Assembly: GCF_000182745.2 (NCBI RefSeq)
Contig: NC_016027.1
Span: 2,076,001-2,140,000 of the forward strand
DNA from: Komagataeibacter medellinensis NBRC 3288
Lineage (GTDB): Bacteria > Pseudomonadota > Alphaproteobacteria > Acetobacterales > Acetobacteraceae
Length of the DNA stretch: 64,000 bases
Direction: 5' to 3'
Positions 8,158-17,697 of the stretch are shown here, piece after piece. Position numbers and translations under genes: made by a program. Numbering within the stretch: position 1 is the first letter of the stretch; every line of letters starts with the position of its first letter. The notes under the pieces are model-generated. The model made no database searches. It was given only the letters and a program-made list of their open reading frames with translations, and was not told the origin of the DNA.

Positions 8158-9300
8158 ATGAGAAAAAATCATAAAATAGATAAAATACATTATGTTTTTA
8201 TTATTGATGGAGATGATTTTCCAGAGAATATTCCAGAATTTATAAAAATAAATATTGAATATTCTAGAGAAATTTACCCACATGCGGAAATAAAAATATG
8301 GAATGGTCGTGAATTAAAAAAATTTATTTCTGAAAATTTTCATCCTGATGTTTTGTGGGCCTATAATACGCTTACACCTTATGCCTTTCGGTGTGACTTA
8401 GCACGATATTGCTTACTATATATTTATGGTGGCATTTATATAGATTTAGGAGTCAGGCTGATAAATCCTTGGCAAATCCCGATCACAAAAGAGGTTGCCG
8501 CTTTTCGCGATGTGCCCTTTATAACAAATAGCTGGACTGCTTTACAAATTGGACTTCTATTTTCTATTCCTAGGCAAGAGGAATTTAAAAAAGCTATCGA
8601 TTTCATAATTGAGAATTGTCGTAATAAATATTATGGGAAAAATCCGCTTTATCCAACAGGTCCTGTTGTGCTGGGACGTGCATTTATTGCTACAATGGTT
8701 GCAAAAGGACAAAGCGTAGTTGCCGATAATCAGCACATTGGAAACTGCCGTTGTATTACCCCAGAGTCTCCTAAATTAAATATGACTTATGTGTCTAAAG
8801 AAGGTACAGTAGTTGCTCTTCGTAATAAACAAGCCGGAGGAGATCTTAAGCATATTGGAGTATCTGGGTCAAATAATTATAATGATATATGGCGAGCACG
8901 TCAAATATATTCTGAGCCTACGCAAATTTGGGATTTTAAATGTCATGAATTGCAAACCATCGGAGTATCACGCACATCATATGGAATATTTATTCCACTA
9001 AATACTAAAGGAAGAGTGATATTTGGTCCTTATTTTAAGATGAATAAAGGAAAGTATATTCTAGAGGTGTACTTTTCAGAAGAGACAAAATTCTCAAAAT
9101 TATGCATCGATATTGCTTGTGGAAATGATCATAAAACAATAAAAAAATTACGTTATTTTAATATTTTGAAAAAAAATATAAAAAAATTACGCTTTACATT
9201 TTCTACAAAGCGTAATTATGAAAATATAGAATTTAGACTTTATGTATATAAAAACTTTTCTGGTCATTTCTTAAAGTATAACCTTATAAAAATAAAATAA
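8158..9300 (+). CDS. DXD-type sugar transferase (capsular GT, OCH1-like)
   Basis: The gene is very AT-rich and stands out from all neighbours. The chosen start is ATG 8158, because IDKIHYVFIIDGDD right after it matches the usual N-terminal strand of this family; an in-frame TTG exists at 8116. Family features are the PHAEIKIWNGREL strand, the AFRCDLARYCLLYIYGGIYID segment near residue 85-105, and a middle part ending near residue 230, followed by a beta-rich C-terminal part (to residue 380) I do not recognise. Where relatives have DXD after GGIY, this protein reads IDLG, so the second Asp is missing. It probably adds a sugar during capsule synthesis and was probably acquired by transfer. Confidence 0.72.
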   Translation: MRKNHKIDKIHYVFIIDGDDFPENIPEFIKINIEYSREIYPHAEIKIWNGRELKKFISENFHPDVLWAYNTLTPYAFRCDLARYCLLYIYGGIYIDLGVRLINPWQIPITKEVAAFRDVPFITNSWTALQIGLLFSIPRQEEFKKAIDFIIENCRNKYYGKNPLYPTGPVVLGRAFIATMVAKGQSVVADNQHIGNCRCITPESPKLNMTYVSKEGTVVALRNKQAGGDLKHIGVSGSNNYNDIWRARQIYSEPTQIWDFKCHELQTIGVSRTSYGIFIPLNTKGRVIFGPYFKMNKGKYILEVYFSEETKFSKLCIDIACGNDHKTIKKLRYFNILKKNIKKLRFTFSTKRNYENIEFRLYVYKNFSGHFLKYNLIKIK

Positions 9301-9540
9301 TTTATATTTTATGAAAATTAATATATTAATTAAATAAAACAATATTATTGGTGATAAATAAATATTAATTTGCACGAAAATAGAGGGGTTGAAGAACCGT
9401 TGATTGAGGCACCAGTATCCCGATTTTGGGATCAACGAACAGGTATTGATGGTTCTGGATGATAATTTTCGCTCTGCGTCTGGGGGGAGAGCGGGGAGCG
9501 TTATAGCCTTGTTTTCTAAATTGGGTGCTGATCCACTCTA

Positions 9541-10354
9541 AGGTTTGTGGGGATTCATCGTGAATGAATGAAAGCTGCGACGAGATAGATCATGGCGCTG
9601 AAGCTTTTGTCTGTTTTGTCGGCCCGCATCGCGATACGTTTAAATTCCTTGAGTTTACAGAAGAAATTCTCGATCAGATGACGCCATTTGTATATTTCGC
9701 GATCCAGCGGCAGTGGCTTTGAGCGTCTTGGATGCTGGGAAATGACAACCGTGGCGCCCCTTTCATCAAGATCGACAATGATGCTGTTGCTGTCGAATGC
9801 CTTGTCTGCGATGAAAGCGTCGAATTCGAGACCGTCAATCAACGGTGGCACGTCCACGCTGTCAAAGCGCTGGCCGGGCATCAGGCGAAAGCGCACCAGA
9901 TTGCCCAGAGCATCCGTCAGCGCGAGAATCTTCGTCGTCATGCCGCCTTTCGAGCGCCCTATGGCCTGGCTCTGAGTCCCCCTTTTGCGCCCTGACCATG
10001 ACGGTGAACTTTCACGATCGTTGCATCGACCATGACATACTCCATGTCCGGATCACCAGACAGGGCATCGAAAATCCTTTTGAAGACATCAGCGTTCCGC
10101 CAGTCGCTGAAGCGACGGAAGGCCGTGCTCCAATTGCCAAATACAGCAGGAAGGTCACGCCAGGGACTGCCTGTTCTTACAATCCACAGCACTGCTTCCA
10201 TAAAAAGGCGGTTGTTTCGACCACTCCGTCCTGGATCAGTCGGTTTGCCAAGACAGTGAGGTTCAATCTGCGCCCATTGGGCATCCGTCAGTACAAAACG
10301 TTCCATCCAGAGCTTGAATCATATCTCAAGCTCTTTGTGAATCCCCACAGACCT
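9541..10354 (-). mobile_element. IS427-type element (IS5 family), 814 bp
   Basis: The ends AGGTTTGTGGGGATTC (9541) and its near-perfect inverse GAATCCCCACAGACCT (to 10354) are flanked by TA on both sides (9539-9540, 10355-10356). This is the 2-bp target typical of the IS427 group. It interrupts the decayed ISa-like relic. The element looks structurally complete. Confidence 0.8.
9555..10306 (-). CDS. IS427-type transposase, two overlapping frames
   Basis: OrfA starts with ATG 10306 (MERFVLTDAQWAQIEPHC) and contains the helix-turn-helix region, SPWRDLPAVFGNW and VMVDATIVKVHRH with the first catalytic Asp. OrfB, in the -1 frame, continues with GRSKGGMTTKILALTD, DKAFDSN (second Asp) and WRHLIENFFCKLKEFKR (Glu), ending at 9555. 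The frames meet at the run CAAAAGGGGG near 9985, a likely programmed frameshift site as in other members. With that event, the protein would be about 250 residues and complete. Confidence 0.78.
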
Positions 10355-10889
10355 TAGTGCGAAAGTTTTGCCGACCTGTCTCTCCAGCCGTCGGGGATAC
10401 GTCTTGCCCCGAGATCCGCCTTCTCCGCCTTGGTATTGCGCTGCTTTGACGCCTCTCACCAGCGTTGCATCCAGGATCTGGCCTTACATTGGCAGATAAC
10501 CAGCGTTCCGTAGTGTGGCATTGAAAACGCCCGGACAGTCTTTCAATCGCGCCGGCCTGTGTCAGACGTTCACGAAACAGCCAGATCGTTTTAGAATTGA
10601 GCACCCAATCCAACAGGTCCAGAGCAAGAAAACGCATAAAAGACAGGCGGTCACGGCCGCCTTTGCTTCCGTCTGAACAGACAAGAGCCTTCTCCAGATC
10701 AGGACGGAATACTTTCAAGTCTACAGTGCAGGAAAACGCTTCAAGCTACTCACCAAGACCACTCAGGCGAGCAAATCGCTTCTCAACATCAAAGAAACCA
10801 GGCTGCTTCATGCCACTACCCCCTCACCATGACACAAGGGAAGGAACCACAAAGGACTACTCAAAACCAAGGGGTTTTTCAAACCTTCC

Positions 10890-11068
10890 ATCTAGCAGTT
10901 CGTGATCTTGCGGACGGAACCCGTATACTGCAGCCCTACACCATAGGAGGCTTGGCTTTTCTTCAAAAACCAGTTTCATTGATGACCAGCACGTCATCCT
11001 TATCACCCAGATGTTCGACCACATGGCCCCGGATGATATCACAAAGGGCATAGGCACCCTATTGCCAA
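10890..11068 (-). pseudogene. Internal fragment of an IS701-like transposase
   Basis: The minus strand matches ISb at positions 5498-5675 with many substitutions, giving broken remnants of the VLVIDETGF and VGRQYTG regions. Both ends and most of the gene are gone. The fragment begins where the decayed ISa-like end stops, so ISa-like DNA had been inserted into an older ISb-like element. Confidence 0.65.
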
Positions 11069-11137
11069 CGTCAACCGGTCAGAGTAAAGGCAATATAAGC
11101 CTATCACAACCTTTATACATAGAATAAAAAAATAGTA

Positions 11138-12172
11138 TCAAATATTTACAAATTTTCCCATTGTACGATGATCGTAATGATTGGGCACTATCTTATACCC
11201 GTCAGGATTGTCCTGCCGCCATTTAAGGGCCGTTTCTACAATTACGTCAATGGTTTGATAGCGTGGAGCCCAACCGGTTTCTCGTCTCATATGACTAGAA
11301 TCTGCTACAAGTACAGCTGGGTCGCCTTGGCGACGAGGGGCCCATTCCCAAGGTAGTTTCAAACCACTAATACGCTCTACACTCTGTAGAACTTCCAAGT
11401 TGGTAAAACCAAGACCGTTTCCTAAATTATAGGTAACGGAACGATGGTCTAGTTGTTTTATTACCCGTATATGTGCATCAGCTAAATCAGTAACATGAAT
11501 ATAATCACGAATGCAGGTGCCATCTCGAGTTGGATAATCATTCCCAAAAAGTTTCAATTTAGGCCGTAAGCCCAACGCGGTATCGATGGTTAATGGGATA
11601 AGATGGGTTTCTGGCGTATGATCTTCTCCCAGTCGCCCCTGTGGATCTGCACCAGCCGCATTAAAATAACGCAGAGATGCACTGCGCATGCCGCATATTT
11701 GGTCAGCCCAGACTAGAGCCCGTTCAATCAAGAATTTACTTTCTCCATAAGGAGAATTGGGTTCAATCTGCGCATTGTCGGGAATTAAAGAAACGCGTTC
11801 TTTCCCTCCAAAAAGAGCGGCTGTAGACGAAAAAACAAAACGCTTGATGCCATTATTAGCACAAGTCTCGATCAAATTGAGCGCAGTAACATAATTTTGA
11901 CGTAGGTAATAAAAGGGATTACTCATAGATTCTCCGACAAGGGATAGTGCAGCAAAATGCAGCACGACGTCCCATTTTTCGCCAGAGACAATTTCATTTA
12001 TGGCTTGAATGTCCAGTAAGTCGATATGAAAGAAGCGTATATTATCTGGTAACGCCGCAAGATGCCCTGTGCTGAGATTGTCAATTACTGCGACCTCATG
12101 CCCAGCATCCAACAAACTGATCACAACATGGCTACCCACGTATCCTGCGCCACCGGTGACTAAACACTTCAT
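11138..12172 (-). CDS. galE: UDP-glucose 4-epimerase
   Basis: The 344-residue protein is an extended short-chain dehydrogenase. It has the N-terminal NAD-binding GGAGYVGSH, then NLSTGH, the catalytic Ser region (SSTAALFG) with YGESK for Tyr/Lys, LRYFNAAGADP and IRDYIHVTDLA. These are the standard GalE motifs. It interconverts UDP-glucose and UDP-galactose in the cytoplasm and would supply UDP-Gal to the surface polysaccharide made by the surrounding genes. It stands alone between IS blocks, so its former operon partners are probably lost or moved. AT-rich DNA follows its stop. Confidence 0.93.
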   Translation of the reverse strand: MKCLVTGGAGYVGSHVVISLLDAGHEVAVIDNLSTGHLAALPDNIRFFHIDLLDIQAINEIVSGEKWDVVLHFAALSLVGESMSNPFYYLRQNYVTALNLIETCANNGIKRFVFSSTAALFGGKERVSLIPDNAQIEPNSPYGESKFLIERALVWADQICGMRSASLRYFNAAGADPQGRLGEDHTPETHLIPLTIDTALGLRPKLKLFGNDYPTRDGTCIRDYIHVTDLADAHIRVIKQLDHRSVTYNLGNGLGFTNLEVLQSVERISGLKLPWEWAPRRQGDPAVLVADSSHMRRETGWAPRYQTIDVIVETALKWRQDNPDGYKIVPNHYDHRTMGKFVNI

Positions 12173-12292
12173 TTTAAAGACAATTCACCAAAAAATAACA
12201 GTTGGATCACTTTATGATTTTTTTTGAGTGGAATCAATATGTAAGAAAGTATTATTAATATCCTGATCATATATGAATGAATGTGGTTTTAG

Positions 12293-12734
12293 GCTCAGGA
12301 CCCATTGATTTATGTAGGGAATTTTGCTTCAGGTTCTGCAAGGAGACTGAAGATGAGCGACCTGTTTTGGCTGACGGATGAACAGATGGAGCGTCTGCGG
12401 CCGTTTTTTCCCAAGAGCCATGGTAAACCGCGCGTTGATGACCGCCGCGTGCTGAGCGGCATCATTTTTGTGAACCGTAATGGTATGCGCTGACGTGATG
12501 CGCCCCGAGAATACGGTCCGCACAAGACGCTCTACAACCGTTGGAAGCGTTGGAGCGACATGGGCATTTTCATGCGGATGATGGATGGCCTGTCTGCCGC
12601 GAAGGCTGAGCCTCAGACTATTATGATTGATGCGACCTATCTCAAGGCACACCGCACGGCTTCAAGCCTGCGGTTAAAAAAGGGGATCCAGGCCGCCTGA
12701 TCGGACGCACTAAAGGGGGCATGAACACCAAGCT
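12293..12734 (+). mobile_element. ISc copy C, 3' part missing
   Basis: The left end GCTCAGGACCCATTGATTT follows TTAG (12289-12292). The sequence matches copies A and B to GGCATGAACACCAAGCT and then is replaced at 12735 by the left end of ISa copy 3. The remaining half does not appear after ISa copy 3, so about 385 bp of this element are missing. Confidence 0.8.
12353..12734 (+). pseudogene. ISc transposase, truncated and with a stop
   Basis: ATG 12353 begins MSDLFWLTDEQM as in the other copies. The tryptophan codon of NGMRWRD is TGA at about 12491, ending orfA after 46 residues. The second frame is present only as GMNTKL before ISa copy 3. The gene is dead by both nonsense mutation and truncation. 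Confidence 0.8.
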
Positions 12735-14021
12735 GGAGGGTTCGAAAAACCCCTGGTTCTGGCCCTCTGTGTGTGATTCCCTCTCTTCTGTGATGATTGA
12801 GGGAATGGCTCATGAAGCAGCCGGGCTTCTTTGATGTGGACGAGCGACTAGCCCGTTTGAGTGGTCTTGGCGATCAGCTCGAAGCGTTTTCTCGGACTGT
12901 GGATTTTGAGGTGTTCCGTCCTGATTTGGACAGGGCTCTGGCCTATTCAGACGGGAGCAAAGGCGGCCGCCCCCCGTTCGATCCGGTGTTGATGTTCAAG
13001 ATCCTGGTGATCCAGACGCTGAACAATCTCTCCGACGAGCGAACGGAGTATCTGATCAACGACCGGCTGTCCTTCATGCGCTTCCTCGGCCTGGCGTTAT
13101 CGGACCGGGTGCCCGATGCCAAAACGGTCTGGCTGTTTCGTGAGCGTCTGACCCAGGCTGGCGCCATCCAGAAGCTGTTCGAGCGCTTTGACGCCATCTT
13201 GCGAAACGCCGGGTATCTGCCGATGTCCGGCCAGATCCTGGATGCCACGCTGGTGGCAGCGCCAAAGCAGCGCAATACCAACGGGGAGAAAGCCGATCTT
13301 CGGGAAGGCCGGATCCCTGAAGGCTGGGAAGACAAGCCGGCAAAGCTGTCCCACAAGGACAGGCACGCCCGCTGGACGCTGAAGTTCACGAAGGCAAAGC
13401 GGCAGGAGGACAGGACGCTCCCGTCCACGGACCTCGCCCCCGTTCTTTGGCTACAAATCGCATATTTTCATCGATCGAAAGTTTCGACTGATCCGGAAAT
13501 GGAAAGCGACGGATGCCGCCGCCAGTGATGGTGCCAGGCTGCGCGAGGGCTTGCTCGATAAAACCAATACGGCCTCAAGCGTTTGGGCCGACACCGCGTA
13601 TCGCTCGAAAGCCAATGAGGACTTCATGGACAAAGAGGGTTTCGTCTCGAAGGTTCACAGGAAAAAGCCGCATCTCAAGCCCATGCCCCGCCATATCCAG
13701 CGCTCTAACGCAGGGAAGTCCGTCATCCGATCCCGCGTCGAGCATGTCTTTGCCGATCAGAAATCGCAGACGGGATTGTTCGTCCGGACCGTGGGCATTA
13801 CCCGGGCCACCATGAGGATTGGCTTGGCCAATATCGTCTACAACATGCGCCGCTTCCTCTTCCTCGAGAGGTTGAACGCGGCCGCGTAGCTATCCCATTG
13901 GCGACAGCGTCCGATCTGCTCAAGACGCAGATCAAAAGTCACCCCAAGAACCGTCAATCAGCACGACAAAAGCCTGAAATCAGGAACCACGCGCGCCAAT
14001 CAACGGTTCTTCGATCCCTCC
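12735..14021 (+). mobile_element. ISa copy 3 (1287 bp)
   Basis: Both inverted ends are complete, with AGCT on each side (12731-12734 and 14022-14025). The left neighbour is ISc copy C, while the right neighbour is an IS1182-type gene, so the matching tetranucleotides do not come from one uninterrupted target. The copy is 2 bp shorter than copy 2 because of a deletion in its transposase. Confidence 0.88.
12797..13889 (+). pseudogene. ISa transposase, frameshifted (copy 3)
   Basis: The frame is open from TTG 12797 to TLPSTDLA near residue 213, where a 2-base loss (near 13437) relative to the other copies shifts it to a stop at 13528. The rest, from about YKSHIFIDRKF to FLERLNAAA, is intact in the next frame up to 13889. 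The first catalytic Asp is before and the others after the break. It also differs by scattered substitutions from copies 1 and 2, so it is a slightly older copy. Confidence 0.85.
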
Positions 14022-14405
14022 AGCTTCAATGGCTGTCCGGTTCATCCGCCGAAAAGTGGCAATCGTGTCGTGATCCGGATGCAGGTTCGCCGCCACGAAG
14101 CGCACCCCGATGTCGCGATATGTCGCCCGCTCGATCCGGCGTAAGGAAAACAATCCGTTCGCATGGCTGAAGATCAGAAGGGCCAGTATCAGGCGCGGAT
14201 GATACTGCGCCTTGCCTCCCGTGCGCACTGGCACGCAGAACGCATTCATCGGAACCAGCTCAACCGATGCAGCAACGAAATGCGCCATATCATCAGCCGG
14301 AAGCCACGACTTCAGATCAGGCGGAAGAAGATACGGCTGAGACCGGTCAAACGGGATGAAGCTGCTCATCTCACCACCCTTACAACCTCACCCCTTCACA
14401 GGGTG
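14022..14405 (-). pseudogene. IS1182-family transposase, N-terminal part
   Basis: ATG 14369 starts SFIPFDRSQPYLLPPDL, followed by LVPMNAF and the RATYRDIGVRF / HPDHDTIATFRR region that marks IS1182-type transposases. The gene is cut after NRTAIEA, at the ISa copy 3 junction. The DDE domain is absent from the window near here. Bases 14370-14405 probably hold the start region and the end of this element. Confidence 0.78.
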
Positions 14406-14478
14406 TCCCAACCCGACAGACTGTTAGGACCTGTTAGATCTTAAAATTCTTCCCATATCGTAGGGATGGAAGAAGGAG

Positions 14479-15250
14479 ATGGCACAGACACTTTTTACGG
14501 ATGAGACATGGGCGATCTGGGAACCTCTGATTGAGGCGGTCCGTCCACGAAGCAAGACGTCGCCCCATGATCTGCGGCGCACGATAGCAGCGATTTTCTG
14601 GCGTCATGAGAATGGTGCGAAATGGGGGAGTATCCCCGCTGAATTGGGTCCGTGGTGTCAGGCGGCACAGCTTTTTCATCGGCTGGGCGAAACCGGGTAT
14701 GTGGGAACGCCTGCTCGAACTGGTTCAGGACCAACAGGGAGTGGCACTCGGTATGACTTTTCTGGATTGCACAAACATCAGGACTCACCACAAAGTGGCG
14801 GGAGTTCAAAAAAGGACTTCTTTCGAAGGGCGAGACCATCGTGAAGCACCTGGCCGCTCTCGCGGCGGCTGTGGCACAAAAGTCTGCGTGATCGCTGATG
14901 GCATGGAAAAGCCTTCGGTTTTGCGCTGATCCCTGGACAGGCTCATGAACTGCCTCTGGCACCAGCCATGCTTGACAGCCTTCCCGCTATTCCCCTGTGG
15001 GTAGTGGCGGACAAGGACTACGCGTCGAACTCCATGCGTGAACGGATATGGGACGTGGGAGCGCGGTCGGCCATTCCCACAAAATGACGGGATGGGTTGG
15101 TCGCCTGCCCAAAATGGACCTATCGGTGTCGGCATCTCGTTGAGAACCTCTGGACTCGCCTCAAGGAGTGGCGCGCTGTCGCAAGCAGATATGAAAAAAC
15201 AGCAATGTCGTTTCTCGCGGTCATCCACAGCGCCGCCGACTGCCGGGCAT
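14479..15250 (+). pseudogene. IS5-family transposase with several frameshifts
   Basis: ATG 14479 begins MAQTLFTDETWAIWEPLIE, then RRTIAAIFWRHENGAKW. The conserved continuation is found in other frames: ERLLELVQDQQGVALGMTFLD (catalytic Asp region, 14690-14770), RGGCGTKVCVIADG (14860s), LWVVADKDYASN (about 15000) and HLVENLWTRLKEWRAVASRYEK (15125-15200). At least three frame changes and a stop separate the parts. The order and motifs fit the IS1031-type IS5 group, but this sequence differs from ISc. Confidence 0.75.
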
Positions 15251-15254
15251 TTCA

Positions 15255-15750
15255 ATCAGGACCTTATTGCGGGATTTGACAATATCGATGGCGACAAGGA
15301 CAGCAGTCATTGGTGTAGTATCGGATCTGGTCAAGGCCGGTTGTCTCCTCTGTGTGGCTGGACATCATCACTATGGAGACATGTCGCCTGGTCATGGCAG
15401 CCGATGCCGGCGCTTCCTAATGTGCTACGGGACGGAATTCACATCCCATACCATCCTGAAATAGACCAGCGGTATGCAGATCGAATGGCACTATATCGCC
15501 TTGGTGAAGCTGCAGCAGAATGGGTTTGTCGAAAGCTTCAATGGCCGCATCAGGGTATAAATGTCTCAACGGAACGTTGTTCACGTCCCTGGCGCAGGCC
15601 CGCCAGATCCTAGCTTATTGGCGGGAAGGCTACAATATGGTGTGCCCACATTCCCAACTGGATGGCAGGACACCGGATCAGGTCGTCAAACAAGAGTTTC
15701 GGGGGCATGTCCCCCGAAACTCTTGTCATTCCATCAACCCCAAGCCATAA
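15255..15750 (+). pseudogene. IS3-family orfB C-terminal remnant
   Basis: In shifting frames the plus strand gives CYGTEFTSHTILK, QQNGFVESFNGRIR, then LNGTLFTSLAQARQILAYW and PHSQLDGRTPDQVVKQEF. These are the Asp and Glu regions and the C-terminus of the IS3-family integrase. The N-terminal half and orfA are missing and frames are broken. It ends shortly before the start of the epimerase gene. Confidence 0.72.
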
Positions 15751-15888
15751 AAAACGGGAACTCTCCTTTTGGGTGGAGACAGAAAAGAGAGCACGTCAAT
15801 GGAAATGGTTCAAAAAAGAATTCTCTCATAAAAGGTTAATATTATATATTTACAAAATTTATAAAAAAACAAACAGGTTTATTTTGTT

Positions 15889-17040
15889 ATGGAAACCAGA
15901 TTTAACATAATAAAAAAAGAAGCTAATCACTGGTTCTTGACTTATGCCATTCCGATGTGGAGTAATAAAGATAGAACTTCTTCAGGTATGTTTGCAGAAC
16001 GTATAGGAATTGATGGGAATCCCAATAACGAATATTATAGAACTTTTGTGCAGGCGCGCCATATTTATTCGTTCATTGTAGCAGGACAACTTGGGTGGAT
16101 TGGACCGTGGCGTTCGCTGGTTACCGAGGGAATCCATAGGCTTATTACTGATTTCAAACGTCAGGATGGTTTTTATGTACACCGACTGGATTCCAATGCA
16201 GTCGTGCTCGATAGCCGGGCAGATCTTTATGATCAGGCATTTGTTCTATTTACTCTAGGACATGCTGGTATAGTACTTGAAGATGAGAATTTATTTGATG
16301 AAGCTGAATGCCTGCTTGATACTTTGAAAAACCATTGGGACCATCCACTGGGGGGATTTTGGGAAGGAGAGATTGCAGACCCTGTTTTTCGCCGACAAAA
16401 TCCGCATATGCACCTTCTTGAGGCATTTTGTATTCTATATGAGGGAAGTGGGCGTAAGCGTTTTGCAGATGCGGCAAATGGTATCGCAGCGCTCTGTCGT
16501 TCATGCTTCTTGGATATGACCTCAGGTGCTCTATTGGAATATTTTAATGAAGACTGGACACCGGTATCGGGACAGATTGGACAAATATCAGAACCCGGAC
16601 ACTGCTTTGAATGGGCATGGCTGTTTGAAGGAATGGCCACTTGCAGGGAGGATGCTATATTCCTGTCCGATACCTTGACCAATTTCGGACGTCGGCATGG
16701 AATTGACGAAAAGCGGGGTGTCGCAATCAATGAAGTGCTGACAAATGGCCAGATCATAAATGGCAATGCACGCCTATGGCCTCAGACAGAGCGTCTCAAG
16801 ATTGCAGTCGCGCGTTACCGGCGCACCGATAGTCTTGAAGAACTTAAGGAGATCATAGTTGCCTGGCAAGGCCTCTATCGTTATCTCCGACCTATGGAAT
16901 CAGGCTTATGGTATGATAAAATGAAAGAAGATGGCAAATTCATAAAAGAGATGGTACCAGGCAGTACATTATATCATATTGCCTGCGCTATAAAAGAAAT
17001 GTGTAGTATTGATGATTTTTGTTTGGAATCTTGCTCATAG
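15889..17040 (+). CDS. AGE-family epimerase/isomerase
   Basis: The 383-residue protein has the (alpha/alpha)6-barrel pattern of the N-acylglucosamine 2-epimerase / mannose isomerase family. Visible are QARHIYSF, RQNPHMHLLEAF, EPGHCFEWAWL, a helix with RLWPQTERLKI, and GSTLYHIACAI. The His residues in HMHLLEA, EPGHCFEW and TLYHIACAI fall at the usual catalytic positions. It probably isomerises a free or phosphorylated hexose, such as mannose/fructose, for nucleotide-sugar supply; the substrate cannot be read from sequence. It ends 6 bases into the end of kpsT on the other strand (tail to tail). Confidence 0.83.
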   Translation: METRFNIIKKEANHWFLTYAIPMWSNKDRTSSGMFAERIGIDGNPNNEYYRTFVQARHIYSFIVAGQLGWIGPWRSLVTEGIHRLITDFKRQDGFYVHRLDSNAVVLDSRADLYDQAFVLFTLGHAGIVLEDENLFDEAECLLDTLKNHWDHPLGGFWEGEIADPVFRRQNPHMHLLEAFCILYEGSGRKRFADAANGIAALCRSCFLDMTSGALLEYFNEDWTPVSGQIGQISEPGHCFEWAWLFEGMATCREDAIFLSDTLTNFGRRHGIDEKRGVAINEVLTNGQIINGNARLWPQTERLKIAVARYRRTDSLEELKEIIVAWQGLYRYLRPMESGLWYDKMKEDGKFIKEMVPGSTLYHIACAIKEMCSIDDFCLESCS

Positions 17041-17697
17041 GGAGTGATATAAATCTATTCCTTCTTGAACACTACTGCACTCTATCATCTTTCTATTATG
17101 TATTACCGCGCTTCTGTCACAAATTTCCTTAATAAAATTCATATCATGAGAGACAATAATCAATGCGCGGTCTGCGCGCTTTATAAATAATTCTTCTCGA
17201 CAGCGTTCATAAAATCGGGCATCGCCCACCATAATGACTTCATCGATAAGGTAACAATCAAACTCGATTACAACAGATAGAGCAAAGGCAAGTCGTGCCC
17301 GCATACCAGAGGAGTAAGTTTTAACGGGGTCGAGAAGCTGTTTTCCCAATTCAGCAAAATCATCTACATATTTACGCGTTTTTTTATAATCCAGATTATA
17401 AATACGACAGATAAAAAGAAGATTATCCAAGCCGCTCAAGCTTCCTTGGAAAGCACCACCAAATGCTAAGGGCCATGAAACGGACATATTTCTTTCAATA
17501 CGTCCGGATGTTGCCAGTTCTACACCGCCAACAATCTTAATCAATGTTGACTTGCCGGCACCATTCCGTCCTAGAATACCCAGCTTCTCACCGCGTTCGA
17601 CCTGGAAGCTGACACGGTCAAGAATTCGACGCATGCCTTTGTCTACATGATAATCTTTTACAATATCTATACAGCGCAACATTATAGGTTTTCTCAC
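17035..17697 (-). CDS. kpsT: Capsule-export ABC transporter ATP-binding protein
   Basis: The 220 residues have the full ABC signature set: Walker A LGRNGAGKSTL, signature YSSGMRARLAFAL, Walker B CYLIDEV and the SHD switch His. The short length and the GRI/NMSVSWPLAFGG insertion are those of the KpsT/CtrD/BexA polysaccharide-export group. It powers export of a lipid-linked capsule through the permease KpsM. The start is GTG 17697 right after the kpsE stop, or ATG 17682, which better fits family N-termini. It is last in the order kpsD-kpsE-kpsT. Confidence 0.9.
   Translation of the reverse strand: MRKPIMLRCIDIVKDYHVDKGMRRILDRVSFQVERGEKLGILGRNGAGKSTLIKIVGGVELATSGRIERNMSVSWPLAFGGAFQGSLSGLDNLLFICRIYNLDYKKTRKYVDDFAELGKQLLDPVKTYSSGMRARLAFALSVVIEFDCYLIDEVIMVGDARFYERCREELFIKRADRALIIVSHDMNFIKEICDRSAVIHNRKMIECSSVQEGIDLYHSL

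Larger units (their letters stand above)
9382..10889 (-). mobile_element. Decayed ISa-like element, split by an IS427-type element
   Basis: The degenerate ends match ISa: AGAGGGGTTGAAGAACC at 9382 corresponds to the right end and GGTTTTTCAAACCTTCC at 10889 to the left end. Between them, outside the inserted element 9541-10354, are pieces of ISa transposase on the minus strand (10357-10810) including VFRPDLEKALVCSDGSKGG, RLSFMRFLALDLLD and KTIWLFRERLTQAGAIE, with frameshifts. Most of the C-terminal half is deleted. It is an older relative of the ISa copies nearby. Confidence 0.7.
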
